Assembly: GCF_000403435.2 (NCBI RefSeq)
Contig: NZ_KE159708.1
Span: 124,001 to 188,000, forward strand
Source of the DNA: Oscillibacter sp. 1-3
GTDB lineage: Bacteria > Bacillota > Clostridia > Oscillospirales > Oscillospiraceae
DNA: 64,000 nt
Direction: 5' to 3'
The notes under the pieces were generated by a model. It saw only the letters and a program-made list of their open reading frames with translations, had not been told where the DNA came from and ran no database searches. Shown here one piece after another: positions 43,301 through 51,904 of this stretch. Position 1 is the first letter of the stretch, and each line of letters opens with the position of its first letter. The position numbers were made by a program, and so were the translations under genes.

Positions 43301-44784
43301 TCCAGGGCCGCACCCTGTATATTGACGCCAGCCAGCACGACTACGGCGTGGACTTCGTCCGCGACGCCAAGGCCGTTGTGATTCAGCCCGAGGGCTATGT
43401 GGATGAGCAGGGCGCTCAGAAGGCTGATATGGAAACCCGTGCGTACAGCACTGTTCAGGAGGCCATTGACAGCCTGGGCGACGCTGACACCACTTCTGCC
43501 GCTACCAAGGAGTTCCGCGGCATCATCACCGCCGTTCTGAACAGCCAGGGCGTCGCCGAGTGGATCGTGTTCTACTCTGACACCATGGTGCAGAACCGCA
43601 ACAACACCAACGTCGGCGGCGCCACCATGGACGTGATCATCAACGTCAGGTTCCCCGGCAGCGACGCCGCTGAGTACTGGCGGACCATCCAGGTTGCCAA
43701 GCCCGCCGTCGGCACCATCGTGGATGTCGCTAACCCCGACACCCTGAACGGCGCCCCCATCAAGGCCGGCTACCAGCCCAAGCTGGATAGCATCCCCGTC
43801 ACCTGGGAGAAGAACGCCGCCAACAAGAGCGTGACCTTCGAGTATGAGCTCATTGGCGGCGGCGGAGAAGGGCCCACTACCGGCACCAAGACCGTGCGCG
43901 TGGCCTATTCTACGGACTTTACCAACGATACTACCAAGGCCAGCAGCCAGGTGGGCTATCAGAATGTTACCCTCACCCTGGATGCTGCCGGCTTCGCCGA
44001 TCTGAACGCCACGCACTTCACGAAGATTCCCGATGGTTTCGTGCTCACGACCGGAGCTACCGGCACGACCTTCACCAAGCTCGTCAAGAGCACTGACAGC
44101 GATGTGATCTATGTGCAGGTTCAGGAGCGCACCGACGTGACCAAGGTCGAGATTCTGCCGGCCGCGCGCGCAGCTGACATTACGCTCGAGGTCAAGTACG
44201 ACGGTGACGCTGACGCTGTAAAGGCCGCCGCTGAGGATGCGGGCCTGCAGGTTGAGGTTACCTACGGCACCGAGGAAAACAACAATGTGGCTACCAGAAC
44301 TCTGGCCGCTGATGCCAGTGGTCTGGCTTGGGATGCCGCAGGCACTACGGACGCCGCGGAGATCCAGGTGGGCTATACACCTGCGAACGGCAGCGAGATG
44401 ATGAGCGCCAACAAGGTTGCTGTCAAGCTGTTTGCCACTCTGGCCAAGGCCAATATCGCCGGTGGCGACGACGTGGCTGGCTGGACCGTTGGCGGCACCA
44501 TTCCCGCCAAGGTCTCTGTGGGTGATACTATCACCTTTACCTTGACCCAGGATGCCGCCGCTGATCTCACTGAGACGACCTTCGAGAGCAAGACCGCCAC
44601 TGTCACCAGCACCAAGGGTTCTTTCGAGACTACGGGCGAGAAAGCAGCCACAGTTGAGCTGACTACCCCGGGCGTAGCTTCTACCGGTGCAGGTGATGCG
44701 GGCACGTTGGCCGTAATCACTGTGACCGCTACCGTCAAGACAATCACCGCTGATGCCTTTGCCATCACTGTGTCCGTGTCGTAA
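40327..44784 (+). CDS. Giant SLH-domain S-layer-type protein
   Basis: The protein has 1485 residues. A signal peptide (MKRFLSLVLTLVMVMSLV to AGA) is followed by three N-terminal SLH modules: YDEAVAVISEIGVVDGYADG, IIAYCQKEG-like with ISGYADGSFRPGG, and a third near AKQAIGIGLNKGL. The remaining about 1270 residues are Thr/Asn/Asp-rich and beta-rich. Codon use is more biased than in its neighbours (mainly GGC, ACC, AAG, CTG), suggesting very high expression. It probably forms or decorates the S-layer. AAAGGAGG precedes the ATG. Confidence 0.88.
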   Translation: MKRFLSLVLTLVMVMSLVTVSAGAKDFTDDDSITYDEAVAVISEIGVVDGYADGDFKPANTLTRQAAAKIICNLILGPTTAAELHADTAPYRDVPANGEFAGYIAYCQKEGIISGYADGSFRPGGTLTGYAFMKMLLGALGYDATLESYVGANWSINVAKQAIGIGLNKGLVEEFNGIKAVTREEACLYAFNTLQADLVEYGQRLTTNINGTEVTLSSGGAQSRTWKSQQSRVNNIREDEIIQFAEEYFSKLVKAPDSDKFERPAHTWVYDKKVQIGTWTDTDKLLETYTTGVSGRDLYDLLGSAVIRDYDLEVYVDGHEANNSTGTASTDYAQYNYAGTDEEIASAELKRSNTDDLGITGNGVLTEIFKDDDAEIIRIVSIHTWLGQATSSYNESRETASFKIFKGLTSSGVVSVSKSAHSEDVPEAADVTGDTFYLVRMSDKDTTLLEIVDLEEPEILEQSTVTKFSNGKDDNTAALYPKTLTTNGNEYKKSNRAYYDADTLNQYDADLLTTNTYNVYLDKYGYFIGIDLFEGTRQYVFVTGYDMRNSNLSIKTAEASGIFLDGTMETMTVNVKDTNKNIESMVTSNGDTNAQAYYQTWGTNASDGVFLLNRWYTYTVTEAGVYTLKPCVNKDGEAMMLAAKTDNAADSELKMNCAKLRLDGVDDDEALLMGETMTYVNSTVNIGAGPAKFDLTSMRAYGEDDSVFITVDTDDVSGAYVGSGVGQGKITKAITEVNGVYTGVQDVDIITRLTDRVVGDYRASKGGALAATPANNWTSTTDVAANPQNNYIQNGDHSYLGENAYAVFDKNNFIIGAVILGEAEGNNGTKAYILDPVKYERYENGTYYWQFEAVINGEVVKQEAESKFASTIDTMRNNQFEIVELRYKAADSEIVTDVKELDRDDTDATSATDKIYGYPFAEVLTGGHKVKDNETVYDVVLTGNTGTTHAATGDTVTVFTWVERPRNNAEEHKAAYSNDFTFKTTQMGTLKLQGRTLYIDASQHDYGVDFVRDAKAVVIQPEGYVDEQGAQKADMETRAYSTVQEAIDSLGDADTTSAATKEFRGIITAVLNSQGVAEWIVFYSDTMVQNRNNTNVGGATMDVIINVRFPGSDAAEYWRTIQVAKPAVGTIVDVANPDTLNGAPIKAGYQPKLDSIPVTWEKNAANKSVTFEYELIGGGGEGPTTGTKTVRVAYSTDFTNDTTKASSQVGYQNVTLTLDAAGFADLNATHFTKIPDGFVLTTGATGTTFTKLVKSTDSDVIYVQVQERTDVTKVEILPAARAADITLEVKYDGDADAVKAAAEDAGLQVEVTYGTEENNNVATRTLAADASGLAWDAAGTTDAAEIQVGYTPANGSEMMSANKVAVKLFATLAKANIAGGDDVAGWTVGGTIPAKVSVGDTITFTLTQDAAADLTETTFESKTATVTSTKGSFETTGEKAATVELTTPGVASTGAGDAGTLAVITVTATVKTITADAFAITVSVS

Positions 44785-45093
44785 GCGCTGGTACTCAGGT
44801 AATGATTGCTTGAACAAAAAGGCCCCCGGCGAAAGCCGGGGGCCTTTCCCCATCCTTTACAGCAGCCCAAATCCCTGCCGCTTTGCAAAAAGGCGTGCTC
44901 CCGACGCCGCCGCAGGCCAGCGGAGGATTCCCGCCCGCCGTCAATTCTGGCGGCCGCGGACGCATTCGGCCGGAAACAGGAGCGGCGCTGCCTTCGCAGC
45001 GCCGCTCTTCGCAGTCTTTGTTTTCCTGCCGCCGGTTCGTCTTGCTGTCCGCGCGTCCCGCGGCGGCTTATGTTCCGCAGACAGAGGGCTTCC
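44785..45093. other. Intergenic region after the SLH gene
   Basis: It holds the SLH terminator (listed separately) and a hairpin AGCGGCGCTGC/GCAGCGCCGCT (44981-45006). Nothing gene-like is evident. Confidence 0.5.
44820..44849 (+). terminator. Terminator of the second SLH gene
   Basis: GGCCCCCGGC pairs with GCCGGGGGCC around GAAA, followed by TTTC. It sits 35 bp after the stop. Confidence 0.85.
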
Positions 45094-45504
45094 TTACAGG
45101 AATTTCTGCATCCCCTCGGTGGCGGCGGAGACATCCGCACTGATGGTAACGGTGAACTTGATGCCGTTGCGCTCGCCGAAGGCGTCCAGCCAGTTCAAAA
45201 ACGCCTCGGTCTCACCGTTGATGCCCTGGCCCACGGTCTTGAGCAGATTGTCGATAAACACATGGGAGATGTCGTAGTTGCCGGCGTACAGGCCGCTGAT
45301 GAATCCCCGGTACAGATCGTAGTTGTCCAGCTTGTACTCCTGCGCGTCGATGAGGCGGATATGATAGTGAATATCATATGTCATATTGCGGTTTGCCTCA
45401 ATGCATACCACGTGGCCGGGCTCGTCCTTTGCCGCGTTGTTGATCAATTCGATGAGCTGCTTGGTCTTGCCGGAGCCCTTCGTGCCCATAATCAGTCTGA
45501 CCAT
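45094..45504 (-). CDS. Small P-loop ATP-binding protein
   Basis: The protein has 136 residues. MVRLIMGTKGSGKTKQLIE gives a Walker A motif (GTKGSGKT) at the very N-terminus, and HVFIDNLL may be a Walker B. It is short for a NTPase domain, without further subdomains; the family was not recognised. AGGAG precedes the ATG by 9 bp. Alone between the SLH gene and pgi. Confidence 0.7.
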   Translation of the reverse strand: MVRLIMGTKGSGKTKQLIELINNAAKDEPGHVVCIEANRNMTYDIHYHIRLIDAQEYKLDNYDLYRGFISGLYAGNYDISHVFIDNLLKTVGQGINGETEAFLNWLDAFGERNGIKFTVTISADVSAATEGMQKFL

Positions 45505-45650
45505 ATCAAATCACTCCTGTCATTTAGAATCTCCGTTCGGGGAGACTTTGATATGTTAAGGATACCATAGTCCCCGGAAAAAAACAATGCAAAAAACGCG
45601 AGTTTGGGATTTATTCACAAAATTTCTACGCGCGCCTGTCGAAAAAGGGC

Positions 45651-45676
45651 GAAAAGCGGCGCCCTGCGGCGCCGCC
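45651..45676 (-). terminator. Terminator of pgi
   Basis: On the minus strand GGCGGCGCC pairs with GGCGCCGC around GCAG, followed by TTTTCGCCC. It lies about 10 bp after the stop. Confidence 0.65.
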
Positions 45677-45685
45677 CTCCGATTT

Positions 45686-47023
45686 TTACTTATTCAGCTT
45701 CGCCTCCAGCTCCGCCTTCCGCTCCTCGTAGCCGGGCTTGCCCAGCAGGGCGAACATATTCTTCTTGTAGGCCTCCACGCCGGGCTGGTCGAAGGGGTTC
45801 ACCTCCAGCAAATAGCCGGAGAGGCCGCAGGCATACTCGAAGAAGTAGATCAGCTGGCCCAGGCTCCGGGCGTCCTTGCCGCCGGCCTCCACGATCAGGT
45901 TGGGCACGCCGCCCTCGGTGTGGGCCAGCAAGGTGCCCTCCATGGCCCGGTCCCGGATGAAGTCCATGGGCTTGCCCGCCAGGAAGTTCAGCCCGTCGCC
46001 GTCGTCCTCGTCCCGGGGAACGTACAGCTGGTGCTCCGAGGCCCCCAGGCGCACCACGGTCTCAAAGATGTTCCGGGTGCCGTCCTGCATATACTGGCCC
46101 ATGGAGTGCAGGTCCGCGGTGAACTCCACGCTTGCGGGGAAGAGGCCCTTGCCGTCCTTGCCCTCGCTCTCGCCGTAGAGCTGCTTCCACCACTCCAGCA
46201 TGAAGCGGAAGGCGGGGTCGTAGCAGGCCAGGACCTCGATGGGCTTCCCGGCGCGGTACAGCGCGGTGCGGGCGGCGGCGTAGCGCCAGGCGGGGCACTC
46301 GTAGGAGGGCTTAGCGGCGCAGAGGTCCATCATCTCCGCCGCGCCGCCCATGAGGGCGCCGATGTCAACGCCGGCCACGGCGATGGGCAGCAGGCCCACG
46401 GCGGTGAGCACGGAGTAGCGGCCGCCCACCTCGTCGGGCACCACGAAGGTCTCCCACCCCTCGGCGGTGGCCAGGGATTTCAAGGCTCCCCGGGCCTTGT
46501 CGGTGGTGGCGAAGATGCGCTCCCTGGCCCCCTCTTTGCCGTACCGCTTCTCCAGCTCCGCCCGGAAGAAGCGGAAGGCCACGGCGGGCTCGGTGGTGGT
46601 GCCGGACTTGGAGATGACGTTGACGGAGAAGTCCACGCCCTCCAGCAGGTCCAGAACCTCCTGCATGGCGTCGGCGGAGAGGCCGTTGCCCATAAAGTAG
46701 ACGTTGGGCGTGCTCTTCTTTTTCAGGTTGTAGTTGGGAGAGCACAGGCAGTCGATGACGCCCCGGGCGCCCAGGTAGGACCCGCCGATGCCGATGACCA
46801 CCAGGGCCTGGGAGTTCCCCTGGATCTTGGCCGCGGCGGCCTTGATGCGGGCGAACTCCTCCTTGTCGTAGTCCCGGGGCAGGTGGACCCAGCCGGTAAA
46901 ATCCCCGCCCAGGCCAGAGCCGTCCTGGAGGCGCTCATGGGCGCTTTTCAGCAGGGGGGCCAGGGAATCCTCATAGGGCTCGGAGAGGAAGGTCTCCATC
47001 TGGAACAGCTTGACATCCAACAT
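45686..47023 (-). CDS. pgi: Glucose-6-phosphate isomerase
   Basis: The protein has 445 residues, the length of the short bacterial form. [14 protein letters not shown] and [11 protein letters not shown] are phosphosugar-binding segments of the SIS fold, and [10 protein letters not shown] and the [13 protein letters not shown] segment complete the enzyme. It interconverts glucose-6-phosphate and fructose-6-phosphate in glycolysis. The start at 47023 is chosen from AAAGGA 9 bp upstream; longer frames run into a repeat. Monocistronic. Confidence 0.95.
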   Translation of the reverse strand: MLDVKLFQMETFLSEPYEDSLAPLLKSAHERLQDGSGLGGDFTGWVHLPRDYDKEEFARIKAAAAKIQGNSQALVVIGIGGSYLGARGVIDCLCSPNYNLKKKSTPNVYFMGNGLSADAMQEVLDLLEGVDFSVNVISKSGTTTEPAVAFRFFRAELEKRYGKEGARERIFATTDKARGALKSLATAEGWETFVVPDEVGGRYSVLTAVGLLPIAVAGVDIGALMGGAAEMMDLCAAKPSYECPAWRYAAARTALYRAGKPIEVLACYDPAFRFMLEWWKQLYGESEGKDGKGLFPASVEFTADLHSMGQYMQDGTRNIFETVVRLGASEHQLYVPRDEDDGDGLNFLAGKPMDFIRDRAMEGTLLAHTEGGVPNLIVEAGGKDARSLGQLIYFFEYACGLSGYLLEVNPFDQPGVEAYKKNMFALLGKPGYEERKAELEAKLNK

Positions 47024-47334
47024 AATCATCGATCCTTTCTTATGTGCCGGGGAAGCGCCGATTGGGCCTTGCCAAAAAAATATCAAAACGCCTGAGCCGC
47101 GGGGCTCTTTCCGCCGCGCCGCGCCAAAAACGCTTGAAACCCCCGGAGAGCGCAAGGTTTTCTGACGCCGCCCGGCGGACATTGATGGCACGAAAATGCG
47201 CATGGGGTCTTACCGGCGATTCCCCAGAAACGCGGCCCAAACTGCCGCTGTTACAGAGTAAAGTATACCATCCCGGCGGACCGGGGGCAAGAGAAAACCG
47301 TCACAGTCCCGCCGAAAAATGGACGCGCCTTTGG
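47024..47334. other. Intergenic region between pgi and dacF
   Basis: Besides the repeat A remnant at 47064-47118 no feature was recognised. An AT-rich patch near 47250-47270 (AGAGTAAAGTATACC) could hold a promoter, but no -35 match was found. Confidence 0.4.
47064..47118. repeat. Degenerate copy of dispersed repeat A
   Basis: GGGCCTTGCCAAAAAAATAT then CAAAACGCCTGAGCC and CTCTTTCCGCCGC match one end of the full-length elements. The other terminus is lost. Confidence 0.6.
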
Positions 47335-48462
47335 TCAATCCGCCAAAAAGGCTGTGCGCAGCGTCCGCAGGAACATCTGCCAGAAGGTGAGCCGGGGCAC
47401 CTCCTCCCCCGCCAGCAGCGGAATCTCAGCCACGACCTCCCCGCCGTCTCCGGAGGTGACGGTCAATGTCCCCAGGCTGTCTCCCAGAGCCACGGGGGCC
47501 TCCACGGACTCCGCCAGGGTGACGGTCTGCTGTAATCCGGCGGCCTTGGACCGCTCCAGCAGCAGCGCCCCGCCGTCCCCCAGCACCGGCTGGACCGTGG
47601 CCTGGGCGCCCAGGGCCACCGGCACCGGGGCCAGGGGCGTCTCCGGCACGATTCTGGTCAGGGTGTACCCGGCAAAGCCGTAGTTCAGCAGCGTCTGGGC
47701 GTCCTCAAACCGCTGGGCGGAGGTGGCCCCCTTCATGATGACGGCGATGAGCTCCATGCCGTCCCGCTCCGCCGTGGCGGAGAGGCAGTAGAGGGCGTTG
47801 TCCGTGGAGCCGGTCTTGAGGCCCGTGGCCCCCTGGTAAAAGCGCACCAGGCGGTTGGTGTTCACCAGCTGGGACTCCCCGCCCCGCAGGGTGTCCATCC
47901 AGATGGTGGTGTACTTGCGGATGTCCGGGTGGTTCAGCACCAGCTCCCGGCTCATGAGGGCAATGTCGTAGGCGGAGGTGACGTGGCCCGCCGCCGGCAG
48001 GCCTGTGGCGTTTTGGAAGGTGGTGTCGTTCATGCCCAGCTCCCTGGCCCGCTGGTTCATGCGCTCCACAAAGGCCTCCTCGCTGCCGGCGATCTGCTCC
48101 GCCAGGGCCACGGCGCAGTCGTTGGCGGAGACCACGCAGACGGCCTTGAGCATCTCGTCCACGGTCATCTGCTCATTCTCCTTCAGCCAGATCTGGCTGC
48201 CGCCCATGGAGCAGGCGTGGGCGGAGGCGGTGACCATGGTGTCGTAGCTCAGCTGGCCGCTGTCGATGGCCTCCATGGCCAGCAGCAGCGTCATGACCTT
48301 GGTGACGCTGGCGGGCTCCCGCTGGGTGTGTTCGTCCTTGGCGAAGAGGACGGCGCCCGTCTCCTTCTCCATCAGCAGGGCCGAGGGCGCGGAGACGTCC
48401 ACGGCCTTGGCGCCGGCCGTCAGCGCCAGTACGGCGCACAGCAGCGCAATCAGTCGTTTCAT
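47335..48462 (-). CDS. dacF: D-alanyl-D-alanine carboxypeptidase (DacF type)
   Basis: The protein has 375 residues. A signal peptide precedes the penicillin-binding active sites: SxxK (EPASVTKVM), SxN (VVSANDCAV) and KTG (GLKTGSTDN). A C-terminal beta-rich PBP5 domain follows and ends in a short amphipathic tail (FWQMFLRTLRTAF). It trims the terminal D-Ala of peptidoglycan stem peptides at the outer face. The start at 48462 has AAGGGGGGA upstream. Alone. Confidence 0.93.
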   Translation of the reverse strand: MKRLIALLCAVLALTAGAKAVDVSAPSALLMEKETGAVLFAKDEHTQREPASVTKVMTLLLAMEAIDSGQLSYDTMVTASAHACSMGGSQIWLKENEQMTVDEMLKAVCVVSANDCAVALAEQIAGSEEAFVERMNQRARELGMNDTTFQNATGLPAAGHVTSAYDIALMSRELVLNHPDIRKYTTIWMDTLRGGESQLVNTNRLVRFYQGATGLKTGSTDNALYCLSATAERDGMELIAVIMKGATSAQRFEDAQTLLNYGFAGYTLTRIVPETPLAPVPVALGAQATVQPVLGDGGALLLERSKAAGLQQTVTLAESVEAPVALGDSLGTLTVTSGDGGEVVAEIPLLAGEEVPRLTFWQMFLRTLRTAFLAD

Positions 48463-48687
48463 AGAGATTCCCCCCTTGCAGCATTGGTAAACTCTATGAA
48501 ACCGGGCGGACATTCATGACAGGCCCAATGGAAGCGCCTTGAACGAAAGCGGGAGTCCGGCGTCTCCGGCGGGGCGCTTCCTCCGCACCGTCCGCATGAT
48601 GCGCCGGAGGACCTGCGGGCGCGATGTCCGCAGAAAACAGCCGAACGGCCGCCGCATTCCGCGGCAGCCGTTCAGCCGTCTCGTTGA

Positions 48688-49062
48688 TTAAAGTGTCTGC
48701 CCAAAGGCGTATCCCTGGCGGAATACCCATATGGCGGACAACAGCAGAAGGCTGGTCAGCCCATACCCAAACAGGATGCCTGTCCACAGCCGGCGCCGGT
48801 TCCGGCTCTCGTAGGCTGTGCGAAGCTGAATCACGCCGTCCAGCACCAGCGGAAGCAGCATCGCCGCAGACCATAGGGGCCCGGGATGGCCCAGCCGCCA
48901 TGTGGCCAGGGCGGCCAGAATGCCCGCCAGCTCTCCTGTACAGCGGGCACAAATCGGAAACTGCTTCCCCTTATAGAAAAAGGAGCGGTCCGGCCGGCAG
49001 TGGCATCCGAAGAAGATGGGAAGCCACTTGCAAAGCCACGCCTTAAAGCATTGCCGCGCCAA
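48688..49062 (-). CDS. DUF2085 membrane protein
   Basis: The protein has 124 residues. The Cys/His-rich motif CHCRPDRSFFYKGKQFP then ICARCTGE is that of DUF2085, and two to three hydrophobic segments follow. Role unknown. The ATG at 49062 lies inside the upstream gene (20-bp overlap), so translation is probably coupled. Confidence 0.8.
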   Translation of the reverse strand: MARQCFKAWLCKWLPIFFGCHCRPDRSFFYKGKQFPICARCTGELAGILAALATWRLGHPGPLWSAAMLLPLVLDGVIQLRTAYESRNRRRLWTGILFGYGLTSLLLLSAIWVFRQGYAFGQTL

Positions 49063-49327
49063 TGCCGATGACGAACATCAACACGTAGAACAAAACGCCG
49101 CAGATGACACTCACCAGAGCGCCCATGCCGGCGGCTTTACTGGTCCTGGGCTTGGTGTCCTTCCACACCAGGAACAGAATCAGACCCACCAGGGGAATGC
49201 AGAAGCCCAGCAGTCCCCAAAGAAACCCGCCGTTATCCGCTGTCTGCGGGGTCTGAGCCGCGCCGCAGCGAGGGCACTCGCTGGCCTGCTCACTAATTTC
49301 CGCTCCACACTTCTTGCAAAATGCCAT
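49043..49327 (-). CDS. Zinc-ribbon membrane protein
   Basis: The protein has 94 residues. An N-terminal zinc ribbon (FCKKCGAEI and ECPRCGAA) is followed by a helix near 35-55 and another near 70-90. GGAGGAGA precedes the ATG. It overlaps the DUF2085 gene downstream; the pair may act together at the membrane. Function unknown. Confidence 0.8.
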   Translation of the reverse strand: MAFCKKCGAEISEQASECPRCGAAQTPQTADNGGFLWGLLGFCIPLVGLILFLVWKDTKPRTSKAAGMGALVSVICGVLFYVLMFVIGIGAAML

Positions 49328-49637
49328 AACACTTTCTCCTCCAAACTATGTATTTCGCGTCCGCGCAGGCCCGAAAAAATTAGCAGAGAGGGATTGGGTT
49401 TTTCTTAGAAAAACCCAATCATGGCGTATACGCCATGATTCCATACTGTTTATGAAATTTTACGGTATTACGCGGGCATTGCCCATATTATGGGCAATTG
49501 TATTTTATACCGGCTGTCCCTATTTGTCAACTATCCGCGATTGTTGTTTTCGGCTGCGGCTTTGCAGGTGCGGGGCGCTGTCCGTTTTCCCCAAAACGCC
49601 GGATTTTCGGCGGACGGGCCAAGACAGGGCGCGGCCC
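49328..49637. other. Intergenic region with three perfect hairpins
   Basis: The gap holds three hairpins (49392-49498, listed separately) and a fragment of the GC-rich repeat around 49555-49637 (GCGGCTTTGCAGGTGCGGGG and GGACGGGCCAAGACAGGG). No gene was seen. Confidence 0.55.
49392..49498. repeat. Cluster of three perfect stem-loops
   Basis: GATTGGGTTTTTC/GAAAAACCCAATC (49392-49420, loop TTA), ATGGCGTATACGCCAT (49421-49436, a 16-bp palindrome) and ATTGCCCAT/ATGGGCAAT (49478-49498, loop ATT). They are AT-richer than the surroundings. Confidence 0.75.
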
Positions 49638-50456
49638 CTACTCCAGCTCCGCCAGCAGCGCCCTGGCCTCTTCCACAATGTAAAGCGTCCCGCCCCGCTC
49701 CACAACCATCTCCAGGCGGGCCCTGGCATTTTGCCTCTCCCCCTGAGCCAGGTCCGCCCGGGCCAGGCGGAAGGCGGAGGACACCTTCTGAATGTTGGCC
49801 GTATAGCCGGCGCTCAGCTCTTCCTCCAGCCGCCGGAGGGTTTCGTAGTCCCCCGTCTGAAACGCGAAGCCCACGTCCATGATCTTCAGGAGCTGCGCGC
49901 CCCGCTTTTGCAGGGCGGGCCTGCGGATGGCGCCGGCGTACCGCGCCGTGTCCTCCTGGACGCGGCGCGCGCTGTCCAGGTCTCCCAGCCTGACAAAGCA
50001 GTTAAACCGGAGGTTCCGCACCAGCAGCTGGCTGGAGACATCCTTCTCCGGAACCGCCAGACCGTCCGTCATGGTCAGGGCCTCGGAGAAACGGCCGCAC
50101 CACTCCGCGCCGACCGCCTCATTGATGGCCGTGGCCAGACGGTTCCGCCGCCGTCGATGCGTCCCCCGCAGCAGGCGGCACACCGCCGTATAGGTCGCCG
50201 GGTCGCAGTTCTGGTTCAGGATCAGGTTCAGGGATAAAAAACCCCAGGAGATCCAGACGTTGAGCGGCAGGGTGAGCGCGACCAGGAGGGTTATCGCCGG
50301 AAGGACCGTCGCAAGGCCGCTGCCCAGCGACCAGATCCCGCGGAAGATACTCACCAGATACGCCGCATAAATCAGGAGGATCAGCCCCTGCTTGATCCGG
50401 AGGCCCCGACGGTAATTGCGGACAATTTCCTCCGGCGTCCTGCCTTGATATTTCAT
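49638..50456 (-). CDS. Membrane protein with a TPR-like helical domain
   Basis: The protein has 272 residues. Two hydrophobic segments near residues 25-65 are followed by a helix-rich part with Ala/Leu/Tyr spacing typical of tetratricopeptide-like repeats (AINEAVGAEWCGRFSEALTM; FQTGDYETLRRLEEEL). No family was recognised. The ATG at 50456 is preferred over TTG at 50459 for spacing to GGGGGA. Possibly with nfnB upstream in one transcript, but a terminator lies between. Confidence 0.6.
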   Translation of the reverse strand: MKYQGRTPEEIVRNYRRGLRIKQGLILLIYAAYLVSIFRGIWSLGSGLATVLPAITLLVALTLPLNVWISWGFLSLNLILNQNCDPATYTAVCRLLRGTHRRRRNRLATAINEAVGAEWCGRFSEALTMTDGLAVPEKDVSSQLLVRNLRFNCFVRLGDLDSARRVQEDTARYAGAIRRPALQKRGAQLLKIMDVGFAFQTGDYETLRRLEEELSAGYTANIQKVSSAFRLARADLAQGERQNARARLEMVVERGGTLYIVEEARALLAELE

Positions 50457-50475
50457 CAAAATTCCCCCAGACGAA

Positions 50476-50505
50476 AGAGGGAGACGGACCGCGTCCGCCT
50501 CCCTC
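50476..50505 (-). terminator. Terminator of nfnAB
   Basis: On the minus strand GAGGGAGGCGGAC pairs with GTCCGTCTCCCTC around a CGCG-type loop, with a TTTCGTC tail. Confidence 0.65.
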
Positions 50506-50519
50506 CTCGATGTCAGATT

Positions 50520-51902
50520 TTATTTGCTCAGCTGCTCGTCAATGGCCTTGGCGGCGGTCTTGCCGGCGCCCATGGCCAGGATGACGGTGGCCGCGCCGGT
50601 GACGGCGTCGCCGCCGGCGTACACATTCTCCCGGGAGGTCAGACCGTCCTCGTTGACGATGATGCCGCCCTTCTTGTTGATCTCCAGGCCCTTGGTGGTG
50701 GACTTAATCAGGGGGTTGGGGCTGGTGCCCAGGGACATGATGACGCAGTCCACATCCAGGTCAAACTCGCTGCCGGGCTTCTCAATGGGCCGCCGCCGGC
50801 CGGAGGCGTCGGGCTCGCCCAGCTCCATCTGGATGCAGCGGATCTTGTTCACATCGTCGTTCTCGTCGGCGAAGATCTCCACCGGGTTGCAGAGGGTTTT
50901 GAAGATGATGCCCTCCTCCTCGGCGTGCTCCACCTCTTCTTTACGGGCGGGCAGTTCCTCCATGCCCCGGCGGTAGACGATGTACACCTCGGCCCCCAGC
51001 CGCTTGGCGCAGCGGGCGGCGTCCATGGCCACGTTTCCGCCGCCCACCACGGCCACCTTCTTGGGGCGCTGGATGGGGGTGTCGGAGCCGGGCAGGTAGG
51101 CCTTCATCAGATTGATGCGGGTCAGGAACTCGTTGGCGGAGTATACGCCCCGGTAGTTCACGCCGGGGATGTCCATGAACATGGGCAGGCCCGCGCCGGA
51201 GCCGATGAACACGGCCTCAAAGCCCTGCTCCTCCATCAGCTCGTCGACGGAGATGGTGCGGCCCACCACGGTGTCCGTGGCGATGGTGACGCCCAAAGCT
51301 TTCAGGCCGTCCACTTCCTTCTGCACGATGGACTTGGGCAGACGGAACTCGGGAATGCCGTACACCAGCACGCCGCCGGCCAGGTGCAGCGCCTCAAACA
51401 CCGTCACCTCATACCCCTTCCGGGCCAGGTCGCCGGCGCAGGTCAGGCCCGCGGGGCCGGAGCCCACCACCGCCACGCGGTGGCCGTTGGAGGCGGGCTT
51501 CTCCGCGGCGGCGGAGGCGTGGGCGTTGTGCCAGTCGGCCACGAACCGCTCCAGGCGGCCGATGCCCACGGGATCGCCCTTCTTGCCCCGGACGCAGTAC
51601 TTCTCGCACTGGCTCTCCTGGGGGCAGACCCGGCCGCAGACGGCGGGCAGGGCGGAAGTGGCGGCGATGATCTGATAGGCGGCCTCAAAGTCGCCCTTGG
51701 CCACCTCCTGGATAAACTCCGGGATATGTACCATGACCGGGCAGCCGGTCATGCAGGGCTTGTTCTTGCAGTTGAGGCACCGCTGCGCCTCGTCCAGGGC
51801 CTGGGCCTCGGTATACCCCAGGGCAACCTCCTCAAAGTTCTTGTTGCGGACGTTGGGGTCCTGGGAGGGCATGGGGTTTTTCTGTAAAGACATATTGGCC
51901 AT
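50520..51902 (-). CDS. nfnB: NADH-dependent ferredoxin:NADP+ oxidoreductase, NfnB
   Basis: The protein has 460 residues of the GltD/NfnB family. The N-terminal Cys segments (CLNCKNKPCMTGCP and CGRVCPQESQCEKYC) bind two 4Fe-4S clusters. FAD and NADPH sites VVGSGPAGLTCAGDL and VVGGGNVAMDAARCAKR follow. With NfnA it forms the electron-bifurcating transhydrogenase of anaerobes. It follows nfnA by 2 bp in one operon. By sequence alone a glutamate synthase small subunit is possible, but the adjacent NfnA supports Nfn. Confidence 0.9.
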   Translation of the reverse strand: MANMSLQKNPMPSQDPNVRNKNFEEVALGYTEAQALDEAQRCLNCKNKPCMTGCPVMVHIPEFIQEVAKGDFEAAYQIIAATSALPAVCGRVCPQESQCEKYCVRGKKGDPVGIGRLERFVADWHNAHASAAAEKPASNGHRVAVVGSGPAGLTCAGDLARKGYEVTVFEALHLAGGVLVYGIPEFRLPKSIVQKEVDGLKALGVTIATDTVVGRTISVDELMEEQGFEAVFIGSGAGLPMFMDIPGVNYRGVYSANEFLTRINLMKAYLPGSDTPIQRPKKVAVVGGGNVAMDAARCAKRLGAEVYIVYRRGMEELPARKEEVEHAEEEGIIFKTLCNPVEIFADENDDVNKIRCIQMELGEPDASGRRRPIEKPGSEFDLDVDCVIMSLGTSPNPLIKSTTKGLEINKKGGIIVNEDGLTSRENVYAGGDAVTGAATVILAMGAGKTAAKAIDEQLSK

Positions 51903-51904
51903 GG

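Noticed and set aside
40219-44853. 1544-codon open frame on the minus strand opposite the second SLH gene
   Set aside because: It mirrors the strongly biased codon use of the plus-strand gene, has no ribosome-binding site and gives a Gly/Val/His-rich product with no domain.
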